Positions 10,587 to 18,961 of a stretch of DNA of 64,000 nt are shown here, piece by piece (position 1 is the first letter of the stretch; each line of letters opens with the position of its first letter). Source of the DNA: Ruegeria lacuscaerulensis (GTDB taxonomy: Bacteria > Pseudomonadota > Alphaproteobacteria > Rhodobacterales > Rhodobacteraceae); the NCBI RefSeq assembly GCF_013033355.1, contig NZ_WQDY01000001.1, positions 186,001 to 250,000 of the forward strand, written 5' to 3'. Under the pieces are notes generated by a model. That model was not told the DNA's origin. It did not search any database and saw nothing but the letters and a program-made list of their open reading frames with translations. The position numbers and the translations under genes were made by a program.

Positions 10587-11288
10587 TCAGTATTTGGTTC
10601 GGATGCAATAGCCGGGATGATGCGTCATGCGCGCAAAAGTCATCGGTTGGCCATCTCGCCATGTCGTACGCTCAAGCTGTATCATTGACGCCCCGGTCGT
10701 GGTCCCCATGAATTCGGCAAGGCGACCATCCGCCGAGACGGCGCAAAAGGCGACCTCGGCCTCGGTAAACGGGGCGGCCTTCAACAGCCATTCATGCGGG
10801 CCATGCTCATTCAGGTCTGCAAACTCGACCTCTGGTACCGCGGCGATATTGATCCAGCGTTCCTCTAGCTGAAAGGGACGGTTGTCGGCGTAATGCATAC
10901 AGATCACGTGCAGAACGCGTGCATCGTGAGCCACGCTCATTTGCGATGCCAGCCAACCCGGGCTATCGACCACGTTTCGTTCTACCAGCGAATACCTGTA
11001 AGTGGAGTTTTGTCTTTCGACCGTTTGGCGGGCCAGTGAAAACTCCAGTTTGGCATGTTTGCTGGGTTCTTTCTTAACCCGCGTTCCGCTTTTGCGCTTG
11101 CGTTCCACAAAGCCTTGATCGGCCAGTTCTCGCAACGCGCGGTTGACGGTCGCGCGCGCGCAGTTGAATTCCTCGGCAAGCTGCGTTTCGGTGGGCAGCA
11201 ACGCTCCCTGCGGCCAGATGCGGGTTTCTATCCTCCGCTTCACCTCGTCCCGAACAACTTGAAAACTGATCCGCTTAGGCGCCGTCAC
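10587..11288 (-). CDS. GntR-family regulator with UTRA domain (HutC subfamily)
   Basis: This 233-residue regulator has an N-terminal GntR winged helix (LLPTETQLAEEFNCARATVNRALRELADQGFVERKRKSGT) and a C-terminal UTRA effector domain, with VLHVICMHYADNRPFQLEERWIN and MIQLERTTWRDGQPMTFARMTHHPG typical of HutC-like proteins. The start is GTG at 11288, giving MTAPKRISFQ; a weak AAGG lies upstream. It is divergent from a class V aminotransferase gene across 230 bases and probably represses that gene and itself. The histidine-utilisation role of the name-giving HutC cannot be assumed, as no hut genes are nearby. Confidence 0.88.
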   Translation of the reverse strand: MTAPKRISFQVVRDEVKRRIETRIWPQGALLPTETQLAEEFNCARATVNRALRELADQGFVERKRKSGTRVKKEPSKHAKLEFSLARQTVERQNSTYRYSLVERNVVDSPGWLASQMSVAHDARVLHVICMHYADNRPFQLEERWINIAAVPEVEFADLNEHGPHEWLLKAAPFTEAEVAFCAVSADGRLAEFMGTTTGASMIQLERTTWRDGQPMTFARMTHHPGYCIRTKY

Positions 11289-11518
11289 GTTAGGAAATAC
11301 CTTTCTTCCGTAAAGTGAATGTATCTGGCCAGAAACACGTATGAGTGTAAAGAGCTGGTGACACTAATTGGCGTCATTTATTGACCTATTGCCACCCAAA
11401 AAAGTAAATTTTTTGTTGAAGTTACTGGGTTCCCTTGGGTCAATTTTGAAGGTTACATTGCCGCTGATCCGAACTGGCCCAACTGGTTGGTCAGCTGGTT
11501 TATTTGAAAGGAACACTC
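11289..11518 (+). promoter_or_regulatory. Divergent control region between GntR and aminotransferase genes
   Basis: This AT-rich gap of 230 bases should hold both promoters. The best operator candidate is CCAAC-TG-GTTGG at 11479-11490, just upstream of the aminotransferase ribosome site. A looser TGAC/GTCA pair lies near 11360-11378. No promoter hexamers are convincing enough to name. Confidence 0.35.
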
Positions 11519-12646
11519 ATGGCAGCGCTTTTGGACACAGTTGACCCAGATGGGTTTGAAGAGTTTTCAGTGGTATTCACCGATCGTTCGCTGAACCATA
11601 TGTCGGCTAAGTTTCAACGGGTCATGCTGGATATTTCTGACATGCTGAGGAACGTCTACAATGCAGATGGTGTGGCTGTCATACCCGGCGGCGGCACCTA
11701 TGGGATGGAGGCTGTCGCGCGGCAGTTTGCCCGCAACGCCAATGTGGTCGTCGTACGTAACGGCTGGTTCTCGTATCGCTGGAGCCAGATCATCGAGGCC
11801 GGAGGGTTGACGGCTTCGGCCACCGTGCTCAAGGCGCGGCAAACCGGGAATTCCACCCCATCCCCTTTCGCACCTGCACCCATAGACGAGGTTGTGGCGA
11901 CCATTCGTGATCAACGCCCGGATGTGGTTTTTGCCCCGCATGTGGAAACCTCGGCGGGGGTTATTTTGCCGGACGATTATGTGAAGGCCATGGCTGAGGC
12001 GGCGCATGAGGTCGGTGCTTTGATGGTGCTTGATTGCATCGCTTCTGGGTGTGCTTGGGTCGATATGAAAGCGACGGGCGTGGATGTATTGATCTCGGCT
12101 CCGCAAAAAGGATGGAGCGCGTCGCCCTGTGCGGGTCTGGTCATGCTGTCCGAGCGCGCCGAGGCGCGACTGGAGGAAACAAGTTCTGACAGTTTTGCCG
12201 TGGACCTGAAGAAATGGCGGCAGATCATGCAAGCGTACGAGGCGGGCGGGCACGCCTATCACGCCACCATGCCCACCGATGCGCTGAAGGAATTCCGCGA
12301 CACGATGGTCGAGACCCGCGACTATGGGTTTGAAAAACTGCGCGAGGCTCAGTGGGCACTAGGAAATGGTGTTCGGGCGATGCTGAAGGACAAGGGCATT
12401 GTCTCGGTCGCGGCTGATGGGTTCGGAGCGCCGGGCGTTGTTGTCAGCTACACTGACGATGCCGAAGTGCAGAACGGCAAGAAATTTGCGGCTTTGGGGA
12501 TGCAGATTGCGGCGGGCGTGCCCCTGCAGTGTGATGAGCCCGAGGGGTTCAGTACTTTCCGTCTGGGCTTGTTCGGGCTGGACAAGCTCTATGATGTGGA
12601 TGGCACGATCGCGCGTTTGAAGCGGGTGCTGGATCAGGTGATCTAG
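11519..12646 (+). CDS. Class V aminotransferase (alanine-glyoxylate type)
   Basis: This PLP enzyme of 375 residues belongs to the fold-type I, class V aminotransferase group that includes alanine-glyoxylate and serine-pyruvate aminotransferases. Visible blocks are VIPGGGTYGMEAVARQF (cofactor phosphate), the PHVETSAGV loop, DCIASGCAW (PLP-ring Asp) and SAPQKGWSASP with the Schiff-base Lys. The start at 11519 has GAAAGGA upstream; an alternative ATG at 11504 would lack it. It is divergent from the HutC-type GntR regulator, its likely controller. The amino donor and the keto acid acceptor cannot be told; purine, phosphonate or serine metabolism are possibilities. Confidence 0.85.
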   Translation: MAALLDTVDPDGFEEFSVVFTDRSLNHMSAKFQRVMLDISDMLRNVYNADGVAVIPGGGTYGMEAVARQFARNANVVVVRNGWFSYRWSQIIEAGGLTASATVLKARQTGNSTPSPFAPAPIDEVVATIRDQRPDVVFAPHVETSAGVILPDDYVKAMAEAAHEVGALMVLDCIASGCAWVDMKATGVDVLISAPQKGWSASPCAGLVMLSERAEARLEETSSDSFAVDLKKWRQIMQAYEAGGHAYHATMPTDALKEFRDTMVETRDYGFEKLREAQWALGNGVRAMLKDKGIVSVAADGFGAPGVVVSYTDDAEVQNGKKFAALGMQIAAGVPLQCDEPEGFSTFRLGLFGLDKLYDVDGTIARLKRVLDQVI

Positions 12647-12653
12647 GTGCTGA

Positions 12654-13850
12654 TCAGCGCACGCCCAGGCCCATCTGCATAAGCGTCTTGCGCACCGGCG
12701 GCAGGGAATAAAGCGCATTCAACCCCATCGCCCGCGCATCACGCAGCGGTCTTGCCTCGATCATCGAGGCGCGGTTAAGTAGATCGATGCCTTTAACACG
12801 CATCTCTATCTCGGCGTGGCGGGACTTGTGATAGGCGTCCAGCATCTGCGCGTCGCCCAGCCCCTCGGGGCGGGCTGTCGCGAGATCCAACAGGCTGCGC
12901 AGATCACCCAGTGACATGTTCAATCCTTGCGCGCCGATGGGTGGCACCACATGGGCGGCCTCGGCCATCAGGGCGATGCGTTCGCCCGACAGACGCTCGG
13001 CCGATTGGCTGATGATCGGCCAGATCGTCCGGCGCGAAGCCAGTTTCAACTGCCCGAACAATCCGCACGAACGCTCGGTCATCAGCGCCTCGAACGCGTC
13101 GGGATCAGAGTTCAGTAATTCAACTGCGCGCGGCCCACGCTCCATCCACACAATCGCTGACGAAGGCTGACCCTGCCAGTCGGGCAGGGGGACTAGCGTG
13201 AACGGCCCGCCCGAGCGGTGGATCTCGGTCGAGACATTTTCGTGCGGGACTGGATGCGTGACGGCAAAGGCCAGCGCCTTTTGGCCATAGCGGGTGGTGT
13301 GGACACCGATCCCCGCCGCCTCGCGCATGGGGGAGCTGCGCCCGTCTGCGGCGACCACCAGCTTGCATCGGATGCGGCTGCCGTCGCTCAGGCCCACGCG
13401 CGCCTCATTGGTGCGAGTGAACAGGCTGACCGTGCCAGTGCCGGGACGGAAATCCACGTTGGGCAGTTCGGCCAAACGCGCCACCATCTCGCGCCGCAGC
13501 AACCAGTTGGGCAGGTTCCACCCGAAGGGCTGGTCGGAGATATCGGCGGCGTTGAAATCACGCACGACGCGAGGTTCGGGCAAATCTCCGCCCGCGTCCA
13601 CGATGCGCATGATCTGCAGCGGGGCTGCATGCTCGTCCAGCCGCGCCCAAAGCCCGCATTGATCCAAAAGCCCGTGCGCCGGTTGCAGAAAGGCCGTGGT
13701 CCGCATGTCGGAGCCATCCACATCGCGTTCCGTCACCGGAGGGGTGGGGTCGACGCAGATCACGTCGAACCCGGCTGTTCCGAAAGCCGCCGCAGCGGTC
13801 AACCCGGCGATTCCGCCGCCGGAAATCAGGATGTCACAGCTATCTGTCAT
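12654..13850 (-). CDS. FAD-dependent hydroxylase, UbiH/UbiF/COQ6 family
   Basis: This 398-residue flavoprotein monooxygenase has the FAD-binding ILISGGGIAGLTAAAAFG motif at the N-terminus and the second FAD block LMAEAAHVVPPIGAQGLNMS near residue 290 (usually GDAAH in relatives; here EAAH). The family hydroxylates the aromatic ring during ubiquinone synthesis at the inner face of the membrane. The start at 13850 is favoured by a GGAGG site and by placing the dinucleotide fold at residues 8-20; a longer frame to 13910 exists. Which ring carbon is modified cannot be decided from the sequence. Its 3' end is 7 bases from the convergent aminotransferase stop. Confidence 0.88.
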   Translation of the reverse strand: MTDSCDILISGGGIAGLTAAAAFGTAGFDVICVDPTPPVTERDVDGSDMRTTAFLQPAHGLLDQCGLWARLDEHAAPLQIMRIVDAGGDLPEPRVVRDFNAADISDQPFGWNLPNWLLRREMVARLAELPNVDFRPGTGTVSLFTRTNEARVGLSDGSRIRCKLVVAADGRSSPMREAAGIGVHTTRYGQKALAFAVTHPVPHENVSTEIHRSGGPFTLVPLPDWQGQPSSAIVWMERGPRAVELLNSDPDAFEALMTERSCGLFGQLKLASRRTIWPIISQSAERLSGERIALMAEAAHVVPPIGAQGLNMSLGDLRSLLDLATARPEGLGDAQMLDAYHKSRHAEIEMRVKGIDLLNRASMIEARPLRDARAMGLNALYSLPPVRKTLMQMGLGVR

Positions 13851-13923
13851 GGGCTTGGCCTCCGTTTGGGCAGAACCTAGTGCGGTTCCACGCGGGGTGC
13901 CAAGTGACATCCTGTCTCGTGTC

Positions 13924-14172
13924 TTACCCGCGTGAAATCAGGATGAGGATCAGGAACATCACCGGCACCATCATCACGGCAGGGATGTAGAGACCCGGCA
14001 GGCCGAATAGCAGGATGGAACACCCCCACATGCTGAAGATCGCCAGGGCTGTATAACCCCAATCGTCGCCGTCGCTCTGGGCGACGTCCTTGGCCATCCA
14101 GCCAAACAGGGGAATTGCAAACAACAGGCGCTGCCAGATGGGCAGGCGCCGAGGGGCCTCGATCGCGCTCAT
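13924..14172 (-). CDS. Small membrane protein of unknown function
   Basis: This 82-residue protein has a basic N-terminus and two or three hydrophobic segments: WQRLLFAIPLFGWMAKDV, then ALAIFSMWGCSILLFGLPGLY and IPAVMMVPVMFLILILIS. I do not recognise a named family. The start at 14172 has GGAGA upstream. It sits directly upstream of the UbiH-like gene on the same strand with a 73-base gap, so it may share its message. No function is inferred. Confidence 0.7.
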   Translation of the reverse strand: MSAIEAPRRLPIWQRLLFAIPLFGWMAKDVAQSDGDDWGYTALAIFSMWGCSILLFGLPGLYIPAVMMVPVMFLILILISRG

Positions 14173-14259
14173 GGGTTTCTCCGATTCTGTTCGTCGCTGA
14201 GGCGCATATAGGGGCGATGCTGCACCCGCGAAATACACAGATGGTCGCAGTGTGACAGC

Positions 14260-14904
14260 CTATCGCAGGCGGGCCAGAAATGACGTCAGGTCGTCGGTGT
14301 GGTGGTGGATGTGATCGGCCCTGTGCGGCTCGGGCGCGACGTGGACAGTGCGCATTCCCATCGCGTGCGGCGCGGCCAGATTGCGTGGGTCATCTTCGAA
14401 CATGGCGGCTTGCTTGGCGTCGATTCCGTCTTGGGCAAAAATCGCCTCGAACGCGGCCTGTTCGGGTTTGGGGCGATAGCCCGCATGTTCTACCCCGTAG
14501 ATCGCATCGAACAATCCGCTGAGGCCGCGCGCTGCCAAAACGCGCTCGGCATAAGGTGCGCTGCCGTTGGTATAGACGATCCGGCGGCCGGGCAGGGACC
14601 GAATGTGATCAGCCAGCTCGTCGTCGCGGTCCATATGGCTTAGGTCAACTTGATGAACCGCGTGCAGATAAGGGTCGGGGTCCAGATCATGCTCGGCCAT
14701 CAACCCGGCCAGCGTGGTGCCGTATGCGCGCCAGTAGTGCGACCGCAGCCGATCCGCCTCAGCCCGGTCGACGCCGATGGCCTGCACCACGTAGTCGGTC
14801 ATCAGCACCTCGATCTGATCGAACAGGCGCATGTGAGGCGGGTAAAGCGTATTGTCCAGATCGAACACCCATTGGGTGACGTGGGAAAAGGCGGGTTTGA
14901 CCAT
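14260..14904 (-). CDS. HAD-superfamily hydrolase, pyrimidine 5'-nucleotidase type
   Basis: This 214-residue haloacid-dehalogenase phosphatase has motif I VFDLDNTLYPP (nucleophile and acid-base Asp), motif II IVYTNGSAPYAERVL, and motifs III/IV GYRPKPEQAAFEAIF then AMFEDDPRNLAAPHAMGM. The DNTLYPP signature and the motif III-IV spacing are those of the SDT1/PHM8-like pyrimidine 5'-nucleotidase subgroup, which dephosphorylates UMP and CMP. The ATG at 14904 is the first start that puts motif I near residue 14; the open frame runs on upstream without support. It faces the FCD-type GntR gene divergently across about 100 bases. Confidence 0.88.
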   Translation of the reverse strand: MVKPAFSHVTQWVFDLDNTLYPPHMRLFDQIEVLMTDYVVQAIGVDRAEADRLRSHYWRAYGTTLAGLMAEHDLDPDPYLHAVHQVDLSHMDRDDELADHIRSLPGRRIVYTNGSAPYAERVLAARGLSGLFDAIYGVEHAGYRPKPEQAAFEAIFAQDGIDAKQAAMFEDDPRNLAAPHAMGMRTVHVAPEPHRADHIHHHTDDLTSFLARLR

Positions 14905-15005
14905 GGGGTTGGGTTTAGGGCGTGGCGAGTTGGTTTTCAATGCCGCACTTGATCCGAAGGGCCGGAGGCGGATAGACATGTTCGAACCAGGAGATGAACC
15001 ACCCG

Positions 15006-15653
15006 ATGCCACAATCCAGACAGCCGTCCAAAGACGCCTATAGCCTGATACTCGAAGCGATTGATGTGGGCGTTTACAAGCCTGGCGACCGGCTGGTGGA
15101 AAGCGAGCTTGCCGAACGGTTTGGCGTGTCGCGCACCCCCATCCGTGAGGCATTGCAGCGGCTAGAGACGCAATCGCTATTGGAACGGGACGGGCGTTCA
15201 CTGATCGTAGCTTCGCTGGACCATAACCAGATGGCTGAACTTTATGTGGTGCGACGCGAGTTGGAAGGGCTGGCCGCAAGCCTGGCCGCCAAGCATGCGA
15301 CCGAAGAGGAAATCCGGGTACTACAGGATATGGTCGCCGCCGATGATGCGCTGGTCGATGATCCCACCGCACTGTCGCGCGCCAACCGTCGGTTTCATGA
15401 GCAGATCCATTTGGCCTCGCATAACCGCTATCTGGTGCAGCAGTTGGACCTGGTGCATCGCACTATGGCGTTGATGGCAACGACCTCGCTGGCTGTTCGC
15501 GGGCGCGGAGAGATTGCCCAAAGTGAACACAAGGCAATCGTCGAGGCTATCGCTGCACGCGACGAAGAGGCTGCCGCACGCGCGTTGAAAGAACATATCT
15601 CGGTCGCCTTCATGACTCGTCTGAAACAGGATGCCGTTCGGCGCGAAGCCTAA
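15006..15653 (+). CDS. GntR-family regulator, FCD (FadR) subfamily
   Basis: This transcription factor of about 215 residues has an N-terminal winged helix (YKPGDRLVESELAERFGVSRTPIREALQRLE) and a helical FCD ligand domain with RRELEGLAASLAA, NRRFHEQIHLASHNRYL and SEHKAIVEAIAARDEEAA. The conserved His residues there usually hold a metal for carboxylate ligands. An ATG at 14994 is also in frame, but AGGAG abuts it directly; the ATG at 15006 has more workable spacing. No catabolic operon is adjacent, so the target and ligand are unknown. Confidence 0.88.
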   Translation: MPQSRQPSKDAYSLILEAIDVGVYKPGDRLVESELAERFGVSRTPIREALQRLETQSLLERDGRSLIVASLDHNQMAELYVVRRELEGLAASLAAKHATEEEIRVLQDMVAADDALVDDPTALSRANRRFHEQIHLASHNRYLVQQLDLVHRTMALMATTSLAVRGRGEIAQSEHKAIVEAIAARDEEAAARALKEHISVAFMTRLKQDAVRREA

Positions 15654-15656
15654 GCG

Positions 15657-17531
15657 TCAGGGCAGTTTCACGTCTTCTCCTGCCTGTCCGTGCTGTGTTT
15701 TGTCCCAGAAGAAAGGATTGTTGACCAACTCCCGCAAGGCTTTGTAGGCCGCCAGAACGCCCAGCGGAAAATACAAGGGCATGGTGGGAACCCAGGGCAG
15801 CAGAAAACGTCTTTCCTTGGCTGCTACAGCCAGAATTCCGACGACCAGATTGGTGATCTCGGCGGCGACGAAAAGACAAATAAGACCGAAAATGACATTG
15901 TTTGACAGGATCTGATCCAGCGGGCCGGGCTGACCCAGGGTTGTCAGCCAGAACAACCACAGGACCGGGGCTAGTAGAAACTGTCCGACTGTACCCAGAA
16001 AGAACGCCTGCACGCCCAGAAACCGTTTTAAACCCAGATCTTTGAGCAGGCGCAACGGCGCGCGCATGTGCACAAGATAAGTGACCATGAACCCCTTGAG
16101 CCAACGCGACCTTTGCTTGACCCAGGGCCAGGCGCGGAAATTCGCTTCTTCAAACGTGGTGGTGTCGACCATCTCGGTCCGGTATCCAGCGCGGCTGAGC
16201 CTTACTCCAAGGTCGGCATCCTCGGTGACGTTGTGTGCGTCCCACCCACCCAGTTCGACCAGCTTGTCGCGTCGAAAGAAAAAGGTTGTGCCCCCCAACG
16301 GAACGACCAGACCCATACGGGCAATCCCTGGCAATATGACGCGGAACCAACTGCTGTATTCGATCGTAAAACAGCGCGAGCGCCAGTTTGTTCTGGGATT
16401 ATAATAATCCAGTACGCCCTGAAGGCAGACTACGTCCTCGTCCATGCGCGCGAATGTGGAAACGACGCGTTCAAGTTGATCGGGCTGCGGTGCATCTTCG
16501 GCGTCCCAAACCCCTAGGATTTCACCTCTGCAAAAATCCAGCGCGTAGTTCATGGCGCGAGGCTTTGTCGTCAGCCCGTTCAACGCGGGGACTTCAACTA
16601 TCCGGATCCAACTGGGCAGGTCGACACTGGAAAGCGCAGTACGCGTGACCTCGTCGGATTCCTCTAGCACAAGAATGACGTCCAGCAGCGCTTTGGGATA
16701 GGTCAGGCGATGCAACCGTTTGATCAGAGCGTTAGCGATTTCGCGCTCCTTGTACAGAGGGACTAGGATCGATACGCAAGGCCGTTTGCCAACTGACGTA
16801 TGTTTGTCGTCAATGTCGTGGTCGTTTTGAGGTTTCGTTAGAAAGGCTATCAATCCCGCGACGCGAAGCACCATGAACAAGATTAGCGAGAGCGTCGCTA
16901 AGGTGACTAGAAGTGCTAATCCACTAGCGGGGAAGACTGCGAACAGGAACGCAATGGTGATCACGCCGACAACAGGTCTCATCCGCGCGTTTAGCGTCCA
17001 TGAACGGCAGCTTTGTTCAGCGGGGACACGAACCTCTGCGGCTTGTGCAAGGTGGCTTGAATGTACACGAGCGATTTCCCGGTCAATGTGTTCGGCCGGC
17101 GCTAGGACAGGTATTACGGTGTAATCTGTGTTTTTGAATGCAGCGCGTACCGTATCAAAATGGTCGGGCCGAGATGTCGCTATCAAAAGGATCGGACCAA
17201 CGTGTTTCCATGGGACGACATTGTTCTGTAGCCAGAAATCCACGGGTTTCAGGCGGCACGCGTCACTTTCCGCGGGAAAAAGATTCAAATCCGCGATTTG
17301 CAGCCCGGACTGTTCCGCCAGTGCATGTAGGACATCCTGCCTGTCCACCCAACCTTCGCCAACCAGTATTTCGCCCAGTGGAGCGTTCTGCCGGGTCTGA
17401 AGGTGCAACGCTTTTTCCAACTGATTGTGGGTAATCAACCCACGATCCAACAGGCAGGCGCCCAAGGGTTTCCTGACCTTTGGCGGTATCGGTCTTGCCC
17501 GCGCAAAATGCTGCCGGTTCAGTACGACCAT
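15657..17531 (-). CDS. Processive family 2 glycosyltransferase with N-terminal MshEN-like domain
   Basis: This 624-residue membrane glycosyltransferase begins with two tandem repeats at about residues 20-75 (PLGACLLDRGLITHNQLEKA and PLGEILVGEGWVDRQDVLHA) that match the MshEN/GspE-N pattern known to bind cyclic di-GMP, although the leading Arg of the consensus is Pro in both. Two helices follow near residues 180-230. The GT2 domain shows SILVPLYKE, VWDAEDAPQPDQLERV, TEDADLGVRL and QRSRWLKG (QxxRW), the set of a processive beta-glycosyltransferase, and four helices end the protein. It probably makes a surface polysaccharide under second-messenger control. Its start is odd: the ATG directly follows the T-run of the carA terminator and has no Shine-Dalgarno. 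A frame start at 17570 is the alternative. Confidence 0.86.
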   Translation of the reverse strand: MVVLNRQHFARARPIPPKVRKPLGACLLDRGLITHNQLEKALHLQTRQNAPLGEILVGEGWVDRQDVLHALAEQSGLQIADLNLFPAESDACRLKPVDFWLQNNVVPWKHVGPILLIATSRPDHFDTVRAAFKNTDYTVIPVLAPAEHIDREIARVHSSHLAQAAEVRVPAEQSCRSWTLNARMRPVVGVITIAFLFAVFPASGLALLVTLATLSLILFMVLRVAGLIAFLTKPQNDHDIDDKHTSVGKRPCVSILVPLYKEREIANALIKRLHRLTYPKALLDVILVLEESDEVTRTALSSVDLPSWIRIVEVPALNGLTTKPRAMNYALDFCRGEILGVWDAEDAPQPDQLERVVSTFARMDEDVVCLQGVLDYYNPRTNWRSRCFTIEYSSWFRVILPGIARMGLVVPLGGTTFFFRRDKLVELGGWDAHNVTEDADLGVRLSRAGYRTEMVDTTTFEEANFRAWPWVKQRSRWLKGFMVTYLVHMRAPLRLLKDLGLKRFLGVQAFFLGTVGQFLLAPVLWLFWLTTLGQPGPLDQILSNNVIFGLICLFVAAEITNLVVGILAVAAKERRFLLPWVPTMPLYFPLGVLAAYKALRELVNNPFFWDKTQHGQAGEDVKLP

Positions 17532-17532
17532 G

Positions 17533-17567
17533 AAAAAACCCTGACACGTTTGACCGTTGTCAGGGTT
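17533..17567 (-). terminator. Intrinsic terminator after carA, abutting the next start codon
   Basis: On the minus strand AACCCTGACA (17567-17558) pairs perfectly with TGTCAGGGTT (17546-17537) over an 11-base loop, and the following T-run ends two bases before the glycosyltransferase ATG at 17531. It should end carA messages or attenuate readthrough into the glycosyltransferase gene. Confidence 0.82.
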
Positions 17568-17575
17568 CATCTATT

Positions 17576-17598
17576 AAGGTTAACAACCGGTTAACCTT
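17576..17598 (-). repeat. Perfect inverted repeat between carA and the glycosyltransferase gene
   Basis: AAGGTTAAC, a five-base spacer and GTTAACCTT lie 14 bases after the carA stop and just ahead of the terminator hairpin. It could be an operator for the glycosyltransferase gene or a stabilising 3' hairpin on carA messages. Confidence 0.65.
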
Positions 17599-17611
17599 GT
17601 TCAATGCAGTC

Positions 17612-18778
17612 TTATGCCTGTGCTTTTTTGTCCGCCATTGCCGCGGCGAAGCGCTCGAACAGGTAAAAGCTGTCCTGCGGCCCAGGCGAGGCTTCGGGGT
17701 GGTATTGCACCGAGTAGACAGGCCGGTTGGTCATGCGGATACCACAGTTGGAGCCGTCGAACAGCGAGCGATGCGTTTCAACCACGCCCTCTGGCAGTGT
17801 TTGCGCGTCAACAGCAAAGCCGTGGTTCATCGAGGTAATCTCGACCTTGCCGGTTTCCAAATCCTTGACCGGGTGGTTTGCGCCGTGGTGGCCGTGGTTC
17901 ATTTTGACCGTTTCACCGCCCAGTGCGAGGGCCAGCATCTGGTGACCCAGGCATATGCCGAAAACTGGTAGATCTGTGGTGTCCAGAACCTCTTTGATCA
18001 TTGGTACAGCATATTCGCCCGTCGCTGCCGGGTCGCCTGGGCCGTTGGACAGGAACACACCGTCAGGACTGTGGGCCAGTACTTCGGCAGCAGTGGCTGT
18101 AGCGGGCAAAACAGTCACGTCACAACCGGCCGAGGCCAGACACCGCAGGATGTTGCGCTTGGCACCAAAATCCAGCGCCACGACCTTATGGGCAGGCGCT
18201 TCTTGCCGTGTGTAGCCATCGGGCCAAGCCCAACGCATTTCGTCCCAACGATAGCTTTGGGCGCAGGTGACATTTTTGGCCAGGTCCATTCCTTCCAGCC
18301 CGGCAAAGCCACGGGCAGCAGAGACTAGTGCTTCAATATCGAAATTGCCGTCGGGATCATGCGCCAACGCAACATGAGGGGCGCCTTGCTGCCGGATTGC
18401 GCGGGTCAGGCGGCGGGTATCTACGCCACCGATTGCGATGCGTCCACGGCGCGCCAACCATGTCTTCAACTCTTCCGCCGAACGCCAGTTCGATGGTTCG
18501 GTCGGATCCCATTTTACCACCATGCCAGCGGCGACAGGATCGCCGGTTTCGTCATCCTCGGGGTTCACGCCAACATTGCCGATATGCGGGAAGGTGAAGG
18601 TAACGACCTGACCTGCGTAAGATGGGTCGGTCATGATCTCCTGATACCCGGTCATAGCGGTGTTAAAGCACAGTTCAGCCACGGTTTGACCTGTGGCACC
18701 GAAACCCATCCCGTAGAACAGTGTTCCGTCGGCCAAAGCCAGACATGCGGTGGGCTTGGACGGGGCGTTCTGGGCCAT
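17612..18778 (-). CDS. carA: Carbamoyl-phosphate synthase small subunit
   Basis: This is the glutamine amidotransferase subunit of carbamoyl phosphate synthase, feeding arginine and pyrimidine synthesis. It is 388 residues. The N-terminal domain holds LALADGTLFYGMGFGATG and TGYQEIMTDPSYAGQ. The class I amidotransferase triad is visible as GICLGHQMLALALGG (nucleophile Cys) and SVQYHPEASPGP (His and Glu). The start at 18778 has AGGAG upstream; an in-frame ATG at 18811 is less likely. carB is not adjacent, as is usual in this order. The gene is divergent from the YqeY-like gene across an AT-rich 183-base gap. Confidence 0.96.
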   Translation of the reverse strand: MAQNAPSKPTACLALADGTLFYGMGFGATGQTVAELCFNTAMTGYQEIMTDPSYAGQVVTFTFPHIGNVGVNPEDDETGDPVAAGMVVKWDPTEPSNWRSAEELKTWLARRGRIAIGGVDTRRLTRAIRQQGAPHVALAHDPDGNFDIEALVSAARGFAGLEGMDLAKNVTCAQSYRWDEMRWAWPDGYTRQEAPAHKVVALDFGAKRNILRCLASAGCDVTVLPATATAAEVLAHSPDGVFLSNGPGDPAATGEYAVPMIKEVLDTTDLPVFGICLGHQMLALALGGETVKMNHGHHGANHPVKDLETGKVEITSMNHGFAVDAQTLPEGVVETHRSLFDGSNCGIRMTNRPVYSVQYHPEASPGPQDSFYLFERFAAAMADKKAQA

Positions 18779-18961
18779 GGCGCGACTCTCCTGCAAGGTA
18801 AACCGGCGCATACCTAAGAGGGTTAAGCGCTTGGGTCAAGCCTGTTCAAATTTTGGGCTATATATAAAAATCAATAACTTAGAGATATTCACCCCCTGTT
18901 GTATCACGCTTTTTGTTTCGATATGGTCGGGGTTCCTTTTCCATGGGGATGGACAGATCAT

